Source of the DNA: Croceivirga sp.
Lineage (GTDB): Bacteria; Bacteroidota; Bacteroidia; Flavobacteriales; Flavobacteriaceae
Direction of reading: 5' to 3'
Length of the DNA stretch: 64,000 bases
Assembly: GCA_028281025.1 (NCBI GenBank)
Contig: JANQKR010000048.1
Coordinates: 124,001-188,000 of the forward strand
Shown here: positions 42,437 through 51,789 of the stretch, in pieces
Layout of the letters: each line of letters begins with the position of its first letter
Position numbering within the stretch: position 1 is the stretch's first letter
Position numbers and translations under genes: made by a program
Notes under the pieces: generated by a model
Database searches by the model: none
Seen by the model: the letters and a program-made list of their open reading frames with translations, nothing else
What the model was told of the DNA's origin: nothing

Positions 42437-42817
42437 TTAAAGTTTCCAACGGACCTGCCAATGCACTTTTATCAAAATGACGGCAAAGGGAACCCACCAT
42501 ATAAAATCGTTCGTAATCAAGGTATATATAAATTCCAGTGGAACATCACCCTTTACATAATTGAAGAGAAAGCCTAGGGGCCCAAAAATTTTACCGAGAA
42601 AGCCAACGGCTACAATTGGCCAGTGCTTGACTGGGTTGAAGGAGGCCCACCAATAGCCCAGGCCATAAACCCCTATGACCATTCCCATACCTTGCCAAAC
42701 CATGGGATGGTTAAGGGGCTCCATACCCACAAGTTCAAAAAAATGATTGGGAAAGGCTACCACCCAAAATCCCCAAAGAATATTGTAAATGGCCGCCAGC
42801 CGTAACGTTAGTTTCAT
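42437..42817 (-). CDS. Membrane protein of unknown function
   Basis: 126 residues with four predicted helices (RLAAIYNILWGFWVVAFP, GMGMVIGVYGLGYWWA, HWPIVAVGFLGKIFGPLGF, FIWWVPFAVILIKV). Small conserved integral membrane protein found with DoxX-like genes; no function is known to me. Start overlaps the pirin stop by 4 bases (ATGA type), so translation is coupled. Confidence 0.65.
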   Translation of the reverse strand: MKLTLRLAAIYNILWGFWVVAFPNHFFELVGMEPLNHPMVWQGMGMVIGVYGLGYWWASFNPVKHWPIVAVGFLGKIFGPLGFLFNYVKGDVPLEFIYTLITNDFIWWVPFAVILIKVHWQVRWKL

Positions 42818-43815
42818 CGTATTTCCAGTTCTCCGTTTGGATATTTGGCAAACCGACCGCTATCCTTTTCGTGTACATTATCTGGGTAAGGCCACGGCCA
42901 TCCTCCAAATTGTGTCAAGCGGTATTCCTGCATGGCCTGTTGAATTTCCTCTTCCGTATTCATTACAAAGGGGCCGTATTTGGCCACGGGTTCTGCAATT
43001 GGTTTTCCTTGTAACATCAATAGACCTGCTTTCTTGCTCCCCGTTTTTATCATGACCTCTTTTTTGGGATTCAATTGGATTCCAAAGTTGGGATTTACCT
43101 TTAGTTCGCCAAGGGAAAGGGTGTCCCCTTCATAGAAATACAGGGTCCTCGATACGTTCCCCGAGGCCTCGGGCAATAGGAATTGCGTTTCTGCCTCAAT
43201 CTTTATATTCCAAATGGCCACTTCATTTTCGGTATGGGCCGCCCAGGAATCAGGAGCAGGGTTTGGAGCCTGATACCCTTTGTAATTTCCTGCAATGACT
43301 TTAATGAGGGCATTCTGTTCCTGGACAAGGGGAATATCTTCATGCCACAGCATTTTAAAATGGGGTTCCGCGAATTTGTCCGATTTCGGGAGATTCAACC
43401 AAATTTGAAAAAGCTCCAAAGTATTTTCGGTATCATCGTTGAGCAAAGGGAACATTTCAGAATGCTGGACTCCGCGCCCTGCGGTCATCCATTGTACATC
43501 GCCCTGACCAAAACGGCCAGATGCCCCTAAGGAATCCGAATGATCGCAAAATCCTTTGTTCACAATGGTGATGGTTTCGAAACCCCGGTGGGGATGGTAG
43601 GGAAATCCAGGGATGGTGGTTCCATGGTACATTCGCCAACCGTCCTTTAAAGTGAAGTCATTCCCTATGTTTCGACCTTCCAATAGCTGGGAATCTGGGC
43701 CCATTTCGCCATTACCTTTAGGGTAGTGGTCCAAATGATGGACACAGAATAAAAAGGGGTCTTCCGTTTCCCAGGGAAAACCCAAAGGAAAAGTGCGGAT
43801 TACAACAGCTTCCAT
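42814..43815 (-). CDS. Pirin family protein
   Basis: 333 residues from the ATG at 43815 (MEAVVIRTFPLGFPW); the ATG at 43848 overlaps the M20 gene end. Bicupin with the metal-binding set in the N-terminal half: YHPHRGFETIT (His, His), then GRGVQHSEMFP (His, Glu). Pirins are Fe-dependent and some degrade quercetin; the role here is open. Last part EYRLTQFGGWPWPY is typical. Starts 4 bases after the M20 hydrolase stop. Confidence 0.88.
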   Translation of the reverse strand: MEAVVIRTFPLGFPWETEDPFLFCVHHLDHYPKGNGEMGPDSQLLEGRNIGNDFTLKDGWRMYHGTTIPGFPYHPHRGFETITIVNKGFCDHSDSLGASGRFGQGDVQWMTAGRGVQHSEMFPLLNDDTENTLELFQIWLNLPKSDKFAEPHFKMLWHEDIPLVQEQNALIKVIAGNYKGYQAPNPAPDSWAAHTENEVAIWNIKIEAETQFLLPEASGNVSRTLYFYEGDTLSLGELKVNPNFGIQLNPKKEVMIKTGSKKAGLLMLQGKPIAEPVAKYGPFVMNTEEEIQQAMQEYRLTQFGGWPWPYPDNVHEKDSGRFAKYPNGELEIR

Positions 43816-43819
43816 AATC

Positions 43820-45244
43820 TTAGTTTTCACTGATGGGAGGTGGACCATCTATCATGGCCTCATACACCACATCTCCCTTACGGGTCCTAAATTCTTCTTT
43901 TACCTTCTCGACCAACTTTGGACTTTCAAAAAGGTCCAACATGGTCATGGCCATAGCCTTGGAAGCATAGATCATCCCTTTATGGCCAATGCTCATTCCG
44001 CCGCAAGCGACGACTGCCCATGAATGCCATGGGGTGTCTTTTGGTGCTGTGGTAACACTTAAATTGATGTTGGCAACATTCCAACTCACATCACCAACAT
44101 CGGTGGAACCCCCTCCAGGGAGTTCTTGGGTCTCCCTAAGGGGATTGATTTTACTGTCCATACCCACTTCCGGTTTGCCAGTGGCCTTTTGTATGGCTTT
44201 TCCAAAGGTGGTTTCTTCATCCGTGTAGGTGATAGGACCCAATAGTTCCAGATTTCGCTGCATGATTTCCCCTCCCGAACGGTTTACGAGCATCTCATAG
44301 ATTCCGGAAACCAAAGAAATCTTATACTCTACATTGGCCATTATAGCAGCCCCTTCCGCCATTTTTTTGACCTGTTCATAGGTAGGAAGCATTACCTCCC
44401 GTTTAGGATCGCGTACACGCACCCAGATTTTTGAATAATCGGGAACCACGTTCACCACCTGGCCACCATCTTGGATATGATAGTGTATTCTGGAGGTGGG
44501 CTTGATATGTTCTCGGTAATAGTTCATGCCCGTGGTATAGAGTTCCAAAGCGTCAGAGGCACTTCGACCGTTCCAGGGATCTGCGGAAGCATGGGCCGCC
44601 TGGCCATAAAATTCAACAATAAAGTCAATCAGTGAAAGTCCACTTTGTACGTCCGCTTCGGTATTGGCCCCCGGATGCCAACTAATGTTTACATCCACAT
44701 CATCCCAAAGTCCGGCCTCAACCATCCAAACTTTGGCAAAGTATTTTTCCTCTGCCGGGGTTCCCAAGAATTTAACGGTTCCCTTTATTTTCCCTGTTTC
44801 GATCAATTCTTTAATGGCTATTGCCGATCCCAAGCTCGCGGCCCCAAACAAATTATGTCCACATCCATGCCCCGGGGCACCTTCAATTATTGGATTTTTT
44901 ACGGGAACCGTTTTTTGTGAAAGCCCGGGAAGGGCATCAAACTCGCCCAGGATACTGATAACTGGCTTCCCCGATCCATAGGTGGCCGTGAATGCCGTAG
45001 GTATATTGGCTACGCCACGGGTGACCTTTAGACCATTCTTTTCAGCATAGGATGCCAAAACCTCGGAGGATTGGGATTCTTCAAAGGCGATTTCGGCCAG
45101 GGTCCAAATGGAATCACTTAATTGAATGAGGTGCTCTTTATGTTTTTCGACCGATGCCAGGACCGCCTTTTTGTTTTTGCCCATTTTCTGGGAAAAGAGC
45201 ATTAGGGGAACAAGCAGGAGTAAAAAGGGTACTGTTTTTTTCAT
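43820..45244 (-). CDS. M20-family amidohydrolase, secreted
   Basis: 474 residues with a signal peptide (FLLLLVPLMLFSQ). M20D/AbgB-like: GEFDALPG, GHGCGHNLFGA (metal ligands), GTPAEEKYFAKVWM, SWHPGAN and a lid domain with GQAAHASADPWNGRS. Related to the B subunit of p-aminobenzoyl-glutamate hydrolase, but its substrate is unknown and export suggests degradation of peptides or N-acyl amino acids in the periplasm. Followed by pirin. Confidence 0.85.
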   Translation of the reverse strand: MKKTVPFLLLLVPLMLFSQKMGKNKKAVLASVEKHKEHLIQLSDSIWTLAEIAFEESQSSEVLASYAEKNGLKVTRGVANIPTAFTATYGSGKPVISILGEFDALPGLSQKTVPVKNPIIEGAPGHGCGHNLFGAASLGSAIAIKELIETGKIKGTVKFLGTPAEEKYFAKVWMVEAGLWDDVDVNISWHPGANTEADVQSGLSLIDFIVEFYGQAAHASADPWNGRSASDALELYTTGMNYYREHIKPTSRIHYHIQDGGQVVNVVPDYSKIWVRVRDPKREVMLPTYEQVKKMAEGAAIMANVEYKISLVSGIYEMLVNRSGGEIMQRNLELLGPITYTDEETTFGKAIQKATGKPEVGMDSKINPLRETQELPGGGSTDVGDVSWNVANINLSVTTAPKDTPWHSWAVVACGGMSIGHKGMIYASKAMAMTMLDLFESPKLVEKVKEEFRTRKGDVVYEAMIDGPPPISEN

Positions 45245-45288
45245 TTTTCTAGGGTTTTGAGTAGTGCTTCAATGTACCAAAATTTGTT

Positions 45289-46593
45289 TTAACCCAAGGC
45301 TTCCTTATAAATTTTAAGGCAACGCTCCCTTGCGAACTTATGTTCAACCATTGGAAGGGGATAGCTAAGCTCCTGCAAATCCGGCACCCATCTATTGATG
45401 TATGCTTTTTGCTTATCGAACTTATCAATTTGGGTCATGGGATTGAATATTCTGAAGTAGGGTGCTGCGTCCACCCCACTACCTGAGGCCCATTGCCAAT
45501 TACCGACATTGCTGGCCAGTTCAAAATCCAATAGTTTTTCCGCAAAATACGCTTCGCCCCAACGCCAATCGATTAATAGGTGTTTGCACAGAAAACTGGC
45601 GACCAACATGCGGACCCTATTGTGCATATAGCCGGTTTGGTTGAGTTCGCGCATGCCGGCATCAACAAGGGGATACCCCGTTTCCCCCTTTTTCCACTTT
45701 TCAAATTCCTCGATATTGTTACGCCAGATGATACGGTCATATTTGGGTTTAAAGGCTTTATGGACCGTGTGTGGAAAGTGCCAGAGGATCTGCATAAAAA
45801 ACTCACGCCAAATCAATTCGTTCCAAAACACCTCATTTTCTTCCTGAATGGCCTTTCTTACCATTTTACGGATGGAAACCGTTCCAAAGCGCAAATGTGG
45901 GCCCAATCTGGAGGTTCCTTTTTCTTTGGCAGGAAAATTACGTGTCCCCTCATAGTTTTGGATCAACTCCTTTGTCACGATATAATCGGGAACCTTTATG
46001 GGGGATGTTGTAAACCTTAGGTCCGAAAGACTAAGATCGGGCAATTTGGTATTCTTCACAAAGTTGGAAAAGTCAATGGCGTAATCTACCAAATCCGTTG
46101 CCGCGTTAAAGGTTTCCTTCCAACGGTTCTTGTATGGCGTGTATACCACATAAGGAGTACCATCGTCCTTGACCACCTCATTTTTTTCAAAAATGACCTG
46201 GTCCCTAAACGTTTTGAAACCAATACCTTCCTTTTCGAGCAACTTTTTTATTTCGGCATCACGTTGCCTGGCATAGGGTTCATAATCATGGTTGGTAAAA
46301 ACATACTGTATACGATGTTGCCCAATCAATTCCGGGAATATCTTTTTAGGGGAGCCGTGATAAATGGCTAAAGAGCTATCACCCCTGGTTTGGAGTAGAT
46401 TTCGAATTTTTTGGAGCTGTTCGTGAATAAAGGTGACTCGTGCGTCATTTTCAGGAAGTTTATCCAATATTTCCGGGTCAAATATGAAAATGGGGTATAC
46501 TGGATACCCACTTTGCAAGGCTTGGTACAACCCAACATTGTCCTCCAACCTTAAGTCACGACGAAACCAAAAAATAGCAATTTTCCCGCTCAT
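45289..46593 (-). CDS. Deoxyribodipyrimidine photolyase/cryptochrome
   Basis: 434 residues, full length. N-terminal photolyase domain (IFWFRRDLRLEDNVGLYQAL), helical FAD domain with WREFFMQILWHFPHTVHKAF, LVDAGMRELNQTGYMHNRVR, WQWASGSGVDAAPYFRIFNP and C-terminal DLQELSYPLP. Repairs UV pyrimidine dimers with blue light, or acts as a cryptochrome; class I CPD-type is most likely. Directly abuts the SDR gene (no gap) in one transcript with the SRPBCC gene. Confidence 0.92.
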   Translation of the reverse strand: MSGKIAIFWFRRDLRLEDNVGLYQALQSGYPVYPIFIFDPEILDKLPENDARVTFIHEQLQKIRNLLQTRGDSSLAIYHGSPKKIFPELIGQHRIQYVFTNHDYEPYARQRDAEIKKLLEKEGIGFKTFRDQVIFEKNEVVKDDGTPYVVYTPYKNRWKETFNAATDLVDYAIDFSNFVKNTKLPDLSLSDLRFTTSPIKVPDYIVTKELIQNYEGTRNFPAKEKGTSRLGPHLRFGTVSIRKMVRKAIQEENEVFWNELIWREFFMQILWHFPHTVHKAFKPKYDRIIWRNNIEEFEKWKKGETGYPLVDAGMRELNQTGYMHNRVRMLVASFLCKHLLIDWRWGEAYFAEKLLDFELASNVGNWQWASGSGVDAAPYFRIFNPMTQIDKFDKQKAYINRWVPDLQELSYPLPMVEHKFARERCLKIYKEALG

Positions 46594-47286
46594 TTATGAA
46601 ATGTTCAAAGTGGACATTCCTCCATCTACACCCAATATCTGTCCGGTGACCCAGGTACTTTTGTCACCTAATAGAAATACGGCCAAGTTGGCAATATCAG
46701 TTGTGTTTCCCACACGCTTCAGGGGGTGGCGCTGCGACATGAACTCCCTTTTTTTATCATTGCTCAACAAGCGTCCCGCCAACGGGGTATCAACCAGTGA
46801 TGGGGCAATACAATTCACGCGCACTTTTGGGGCACTCTCTGCAGCCAGGGATTTGGCAAAGCCCTCTATGGCGCCTTTGGCAGCAGCTATACTGGTGTGG
46901 AAGGGCATTCCCGTACCCACGGCAACGGTACTGAAAAAAACCATACTGGCACCTTCCGACATTTTGGGCATGATGGTCTTTACCACATTGACCAATGAGA
47001 AAAAGTTCAGTTCCATTTCTTCCCGGAAAACTTCCATGGAAAGCATTTTTAGTGGCTTTAGGGTTATACTGCCCGGACAGTAGGCAAAACCATCGATAAC
47101 GTCCGGTAGCTGTGATGCCTCCAAAGAATCCGAGGTGGCATCAAAGGTGATATGATTGACATTTAGACCATGAAGCCCTTCTTTGGTTCTAGAGGCGATA
47201 TAAACGGTATGTTCCGTATGTAAGGCTTTGGCTATTTCAAATCCAATACCATAGGAACCACCGATCAATAAAATAGTTTTACCCAT
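46594..47286 (-). CDS. SDR-family protein lacking the catalytic Tyr
   Basis: 230 residues. Rossmann NAD(P) motif GGSYGIGFEIAKAL, and a YCPGSITLKPL central segment. In the active-site helix the expected Tyr-x-x-x-Lys reads IAAAK (TSIAAAKGAIEGFAKSLAA), so the Tyr is replaced by Ile. Tail with VNCIAPSLVDTPLAG and GQILGVDGGMSTLN. Genes of this type recur beside photolyases in Flavobacteriia; the atypical active site suggests a non-standard or non-catalytic role. Confidence 0.82.
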   Translation of the reverse strand: MGKTILLIGGSYGIGFEIAKALHTEHTVYIASRTKEGLHGLNVNHITFDATSDSLEASQLPDVIDGFAYCPGSITLKPLKMLSMEVFREEMELNFFSLVNVVKTIMPKMSEGASMVFFSTVAVGTGMPFHTSIAAAKGAIEGFAKSLAAESAPKVRVNCIAPSLVDTPLAGRLLSNDKKREFMSQRHPLKRVGNTTDIANLAVFLLGDKSTWVTGQILGVDGGMSTLNIS

Positions 47287-47289
47287 AAT

Positions 47290-47787
47290 TTAGATAGATT
47301 TCATTTCCAATGTGTTTTGATAGTGCTCCAATTGCCCAAAACGCTCTTGCAATTTTCGTTCCCTGTATTCAAAGATTTGCAACAATTGTTTTTTAACCAG
47401 AAGTGGGTGGGCCAACTGTCCTAAAATCCCCAAAGGGATTTTGTAATCGATTACATCCTCCATTTCAATTCCACCGTCAATTTCATTGATAAAATGTTTG
47501 TGGTGCCAGAGGGAATAGGGACCAAAACGTTGTTCATCCACAAAATACTCCCCTTCCTTCACATGGGTGATTTCGGTCACCCATTTGGTGGTGAAACCGG
47601 GAAATGGATTAACCTTATATTGTATTATTTGACCGGGAAACATATTCCGTTCCACCCCGGAAAGGATGTGGAACCCCATGTGATCCGGAGTAATCACTTT
47701 AAGGTTTTCCGGGTTGGACAAGAATTCCCAGGCGGTTTGTCTGTCTATGGGAAAAGCCTGTTTGGCCCGAAGCTGATAAAGTCTCAT
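47290..47787 (-). CDS. SRPBCC family protein
   Basis: 165 residues of the helix-grip/polyketide-cyclase fold (FPIDRQTAWEFLSNPENLKV, GQIIQYKVNPFPGFTTKWVT, FGPYSLWHHKHFINEIDGG). A likely small hydrophobic-ligand binder. First gene of the SRPBCC-SDR-photolyase transcript (3 and 0 bases between genes). Confidence 0.85.
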   Translation of the reverse strand: MRLYQLRAKQAFPIDRQTAWEFLSNPENLKVITPDHMGFHILSGVERNMFPGQIIQYKVNPFPGFTTKWVTEITHVKEGEYFVDEQRFGPYSLWHHKHFINEIDGGIEMEDVIDYKIPLGILGQLAHPLLVKKQLLQIFEYRERKLQERFGQLEHYQNTLEMKSI

Positions 47788-47800
47788 TCAAAATTTTTAA

Positions 47801-47849
47801 CAAAGATAAAGGCAATTTTGTTTAATTTAAAATATAAAAAGTTAAACAA
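47801..47849 (-). promoter_or_regulatory. Promoter with inverted-repeat operator of the photolyase operon
   Basis: On the minus strand a -7 box TATCTTTG (complement of 47801-47808) precedes the SRPBCC start at 47787. The inverted repeat TTGTTTAA (47818-47825) / TTAAACAA (47842-47849) lies about where the -33 contact would be, so a bound repressor would block the polymerase. A similar half-site (TGTTTAACTTTT) occurs at 41916-41927 near the BLUF gene. Confidence 0.55.
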
Positions 47850-47973
47850 TATTAAAGGGGGAGGAGCCAAATGAACACCACTTCCTTGGTTGAACGGTAA
47901 TGCGCAAGACTTTATCCCGTTAATCCGCGTATTTCGCTTGACTACACTATTTTTAGGATAGAATTAGATAAGG

Positions 47974-49098
47974 GTGCGAAAGGTCATCTTCTTTTTTTCC
48001 GTTTTGTCCATTCAAATGGGCTTGGCACAATCCAACATTTCGATTGTGGGCAAGCTGCCGAAACCCTTATGGGAGACTTCGGGCTTGCTCTATTGCAATG
48101 GAAAATTGTTGACCCATAACGATTCGGGAAATTCAGCGGAGCTTTTCGAATTCGATATCGAAACCTTAACTATAACAAGGGCCATCGAGCTTATAAATGC
48201 AGTTAATACGGATTGGGAAGGTATGGCCCAAGATGACGACTTCATCTACATAGGGGATTTTGGAAACAATAGGGGGGAACGCCGGGATTTACATGTTTTA
48301 AGGATTTCCAAACAGGCATTGGATAATTCAGATGAGGTGATGGCAGAACGTATTGATTTTACCTATGAAGACCAGACGGATTTCACACCTGGTGAAAACA
48401 GTGATTTTGATGCAGAAGCCCTTTTTGTACGCAATAATTCCCTTATAATTCTGACCAAACAATGGCAACAACAAGGTACGGTCGCCTATCGAATTCCCAA
48501 AACACCGGGGAGTTATACGGCAGAACGTTTGGCCTCCTATCAGGTAAATGGCCTGGTAACGGATGCCACTTACGATGCTGTTTCCAATACCCTGTTTTTG
48601 GTAGGGTATTCCAACTTACTGCTGCCCTTCTTTGTGGAAATAGGTGGGGTTTCTGAAAATACCCTATTTGGCGATTCCCAAAACAAGACCAATTTATCCG
48701 TAGGGCAGGCCCAAATAGAAGCCATCACTTTACATGGGGGTGTTTTTTATGTGACGTCGGAAGCTTTTTCAAATCCCCCTATCGTGGATTCCCCATCAAG
48801 GCTTTTTTCGTTCACCTTGGATGATGGGGAGGACGGACCACCAACGGAAGGTATCCCTCAAGATGATTTAGTTGTTTTTAAAAGTTTTGGGGCAACCCAA
48901 TTGGAGTATTCATTGCATACGGATCGCCCCATTTTTGGTATGGGTATCTTTGATGGTATGGGCCGTCTTGTGGAATTTACACCATTGGAACGAATTTCGG
49001 ATAGCCCCATTGATATATCGCAACTGGCTGTTGGATTGTACTATCTCAGCTTCTTTTACCAGGATGCCAGTATTTCCGCACCATTTTTTAGGAATTGA
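47974..49098 (+). CDS. Secreted protein with probable type IX sorting tail
   Basis: 374 residues with GTG start and signal peptide (VIFFFSVLSIQMGLAQ). The body is propeller-like with repeated blades (LLYCNGKLLTHNDSGNSAEL, IYIGDFGNNRGERRDLHVLR, EGMAQDDD). The last 75 residues (FKSFGATQLEYSLHTDRPIF, DISQLAVGLYYLSFF) resemble the C-terminal sorting domain recognised by type IX secretion. Function of the body is unknown; a phytase or SMP-like propeller is possible. Monocistronic. Confidence 0.65.
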   Translation: MRKVIFFFSVLSIQMGLAQSNISIVGKLPKPLWETSGLLYCNGKLLTHNDSGNSAELFEFDIETLTITRAIELINAVNTDWEGMAQDDDFIYIGDFGNNRGERRDLHVLRISKQALDNSDEVMAERIDFTYEDQTDFTPGENSDFDAEALFVRNNSLIILTKQWQQQGTVAYRIPKTPGSYTAERLASYQVNGLVTDATYDAVSNTLFLVGYSNLLLPFFVEIGGVSENTLFGDSQNKTNLSVGQAQIEAITLHGGVFYVTSEAFSNPPIVDSPSRLFSFTLDDGEDGPPTEGIPQDDLVVFKSFGATQLEYSLHTDRPIFGMGIFDGMGRLVEFTPLERISDSPIDISQLAVGLYYLSFFYQDASISAPFFRN

Positions 49099-49140
49099 GT
49101 ATTTAAGTTATCGTTAACAAATACCCCTTCACAGATTAGC

Positions 49141-49148
49141 TAGTTTTG
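49141..49148 (+). promoter_or_regulatory. Bacteroidota -7 box TAGTTTTG
   Basis: Matches TAnnTTTG, 33 bases before the DUF2911 protein start. Confidence 0.45.
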
Positions 49149-49181
49149 TCGCACTAGTCAATTCTTAAAAAAATACGTACA

Positions 49182-50030
49182 ATGAAAAAATTAGGATTCT
49201 TAAGTTTATTTGCAGTATTGGCCCTTACAGTCAATGCACAGATGCAAACTCCCCAACCCAGCCCAAGTTCAGAGTTGGAACAAATGGTTGGATTGACGGA
49301 AGTGGAGGTGGAATATGCAAGACCTTCCATGAAGGGAAGAACAATTTTTGGTGATTTGGTTCCCTATGGACAGCTTTGGAGGACCGGTGCTAACAAAAAC
49401 ACAACCGTTTCGTTCAGTGATGACGTAAAAATTGGGGGCAAAGATGTGAAAGCAGGCGAATATGCCATTTTCACAAAACCCGGTGAAGCCGTTTGGGAAG
49501 TCATTTTTTATACGGATACCGAGAATTGGGGAACACCCAGGAATTGGGATGCTTCCAAAGTAGCCGCTACGGTTAAGGTAGAAGTGATGAAAATGCCCAT
49601 GAAAGTAGAGACCTTTACCATAACCATTGATGACCTGACCAACAACGGGGCCAATCTTGGCATACTTTGGGAAGATGTTTATGTAGGCGTGCCTTTTGAA
49701 GTACCTACAGCCAAAAAAGCACAAAAAAGCATTGAATCCACCATGGCAGGACCTAGCGGTAGGGACCTATATTCCGCTGCTTCTTACTATTACGAAGAAG
49801 GATTGGACATGGAGAAGGCCAGGGAATGGATAGATAAGGCCGTGGCCATGGATACCAAAGGAGAGCAGTATTGGGTATTGCGCAGACAATCCCTGATCCA
49901 CGCCAAACTTGGTGATAAAAAAGCAGCTATTGCTGCTGCCAAAAAATCCTTGGCCGCAGCTGAGGCCGCCGGAAATCAGGATTACGTGAAGATGAATAAG
50001 GACTCCCTAATGGAGTGGGGGGCCTTATAG
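49182..50030 (+). CDS. DUF2911 domain-containing secreted protein
   Basis: 282 residues. Signal peptide (FLSLFAVLALTVNAQ), then DUF2911 (about 25-170): VEVEYARPSMKGRTIFGDLV, YGQLWRTGANKNTTVSF and AGEYAIFTKPGEAVWEVIFY. The C-terminal 110 residues are helical, with a TPR-like EEGLDMEKAREWIDKAVAMD. The domain's function is unknown. Followed by a terminator at 50056-50084. Confidence 0.88.
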   Translation: MKKLGFLSLFAVLALTVNAQMQTPQPSPSSELEQMVGLTEVEVEYARPSMKGRTIFGDLVPYGQLWRTGANKNTTVSFSDDVKIGGKDVKAGEYAIFTKPGEAVWEVIFYTDTENWGTPRNWDASKVAATVKVEVMKMPMKVETFTITIDDLTNNGANLGILWEDVYVGVPFEVPTAKKAQKSIESTMAGPSGRDLYSAASYYYEEGLDMEKAREWIDKAVAMDTKGEQYWVLRRQSLIHAKLGDKKAAIAAAKKSLAAAEAAGNQDYVKMNKDSLMEWGAL

Positions 50031-50055
50031 GAATTCAAACAATTTCAATCCAAAG

Positions 50056-50084
50056 ACCCTGATTGTTACAATTAGGGTTTTTTT
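50056..50084 (+). terminator. Rho-independent terminator
   Basis: ACCCTGATT (50056-50064) pairs with AATTAGGGT (50070-50078) around GTTAC, followed by a T-run. It overlaps the last codon of the converging symporter gene. Confidence 0.8.
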
Positions 50085-51786
50085 ATGTTTTAATGGGAGG
50101 TCGCCTTAACGTTTGGTCCAATACTTCAAAAAGCAAGGCCAATACAATGACCAGACAACAACCAAAGGCGTTTAACCATAAATAGGACATCCAATCCTGA
50201 TACCAACCTAAGATTACGATGATCTGCGTAATGATTGCCGCAATGAAAACAGCATTTCCCTTGACGAACTTAAAGAAGAATGCCAATAAAAATACGCCAA
50301 GGACATTTCCGTAAAAAATGGATCCTATGATGTTTACCAACTGAATCAGGTTATCGAAAAGATTGGCAATACAGGCTATTAGGATGGCAATTACGCCCCA
50401 TACCAAGGTAAAGCCCTTGGTGGCATACACAAATTGTTTTTGCGTGAATTCCCCACCTTTATTTCGTTTGTACAGATCTAAAGCAGTTATGGTACCCAAG
50501 GCATTTAATTCCGATGCGGTGGAGGACATTGCGGCAGATAAAATAACCGCCAACAACAAACCAATGAGACCTCTTGGAAGGTTGTTGAGAATAAAATGGA
50601 TGAACACATAATCCTTATCATTGGTCTCAACACTTGGGTCCGCCGAATTAATGAGTATTCTGGCCGACTCCCGATTGTGTAATTCTTCCTGATTTACTTT
50701 GATCAAATTAATTTTGGCCTGCTCAATGGCATTGAAATCCTTCAGTTTTAAGGCCGTTACAAAATCATTTTGGGCCATGCGCTTTTCCTTGACCAATTCT
50801 GCATGACCTTCTTCCAGAATGGCATAATCCCCTGCCAGATCGGATGATTTAATGGCCTCATTGGCGGCTGGATTAAAATGAAGGGGGGAAGGGTTGTACT
50901 GGTAAAAAACAAAAACCATGACCCCTACCAAAAGGATAAAGAACTGCATGGGTATTTTAAAAATACCGTTGAAGACCAATCCCAATTGACTTTCCCTCAC
51001 CGATTTCCCGGAGAGGTACCGTTGTACCTGGCTTTGGTCCGTTCCAAAATAGGCCAGGGCCAAAAAGAAACCGCCTGTAATCCCACTCCAGAAGGTGTAT
51101 CTGTTTTTGGTATCAAAGTCAAAATTCAGGATTTCAAGTTTGTCGTTTGCCCCGGCAATTTTTAAGGCTTCTCCAAAAGAAATATCTGCGGGCAAACTCC
51201 CCATAATAAAGAAAAACGCGAAAAACATCCCGATCATGATCACGAACATCTGCTGTTTTTGGGTGATGTTCACGGCTTTGGTCCCTCCGCTAACGGTATA
51301 GATGATAACCAATATGCCAATAATAATGTTCAAGGTCCTCAAATCCCATCCCAGTACGGCGGAGAGGATTATGGATGGTGCAAAAATGGTAATCCCGGCA
51401 GCCAATCCACGTTGTACCAGAAAAAGAATGGCCGTAAGTGTCCTTGTTTTGAGGTCAAAACGTGTTTCCAACATTTCGTAGGCCGTATATACCTTAAGCT
51501 TATGATAGATGGGGATAAAAACCAAACAAATGACGATCATGGCCAGGGGAAGACCAAAATAAAACTGCACAAAACCCATTCCATCATGAAAGGCTTGGCC
51601 GGGTGTGGACAGGAAGGTAATTGCGCTTGCCTGGGTAGCCATTACCGATAGTCCAATGGTCCACCATTTGGTCTGTCCTCCCCTCACGTAATCATCCACG
51701 CTGTTACTGCCCTTGGTCTTCCAAACGCCAAACCCTACGATGAACAGTAGCGTACCTAAAAGTACAATCCAGTCAAGAACAGCCAT
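50083..51786 (-). CDS. Sodium:solute symporter (SSS family)
   Basis: 567 residues with about 13-14 helices. SSS features: GGQTKWWTIGLSVMATQASA, FGLPLAMIVICLVFIP, YTVSGGTKAVNITQ, and DRVQQ-region counterpart FGTDQSQVQRYLSGKS. An 85-residue insert around 290-380 (AIKSSDLAGDYAILEEGHAE) lies between helices. Imports a solute with sodium; the substrate is not evident. Preceded by a 41-residue membrane protein, 3 bases away, and by the PIG-L deacetylase. Confidence 0.88.
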   Translation of the reverse strand: MAVLDWIVLLGTLLFIVGFGVWKTKGSNSVDDYVRGGQTKWWTIGLSVMATQASAITFLSTPGQAFHDGMGFVQFYFGLPLAMIVICLVFIPIYHKLKVYTAYEMLETRFDLKTRTLTAILFLVQRGLAAGITIFAPSIILSAVLGWDLRTLNIIIGILVIIYTVSGGTKAVNITQKQQMFVIMIGMFFAFFFIMGSLPADISFGEALKIAGANDKLEILNFDFDTKNRYTFWSGITGGFFLALAYFGTDQSQVQRYLSGKSVRESQLGLVFNGIFKIPMQFFILLVGVMVFVFYQYNPSPLHFNPAANEAIKSSDLAGDYAILEEGHAELVKEKRMAQNDFVTALKLKDFNAIEQAKINLIKVNQEELHNRESARILINSADPSVETNDKDYVFIHFILNNLPRGLIGLLLAVILSAAMSSTASELNALGTITALDLYKRNKGGEFTQKQFVYATKGFTLVWGVIAILIACIANLFDNLIQLVNIIGSIFYGNVLGVFLLAFFFKFVKGNAVFIAAIITQIIVILGWYQDWMSYLWLNAFGCCLVIVLALLFEVLDQTLRRPPIKT

Positions 51787-51789
51787 GAA

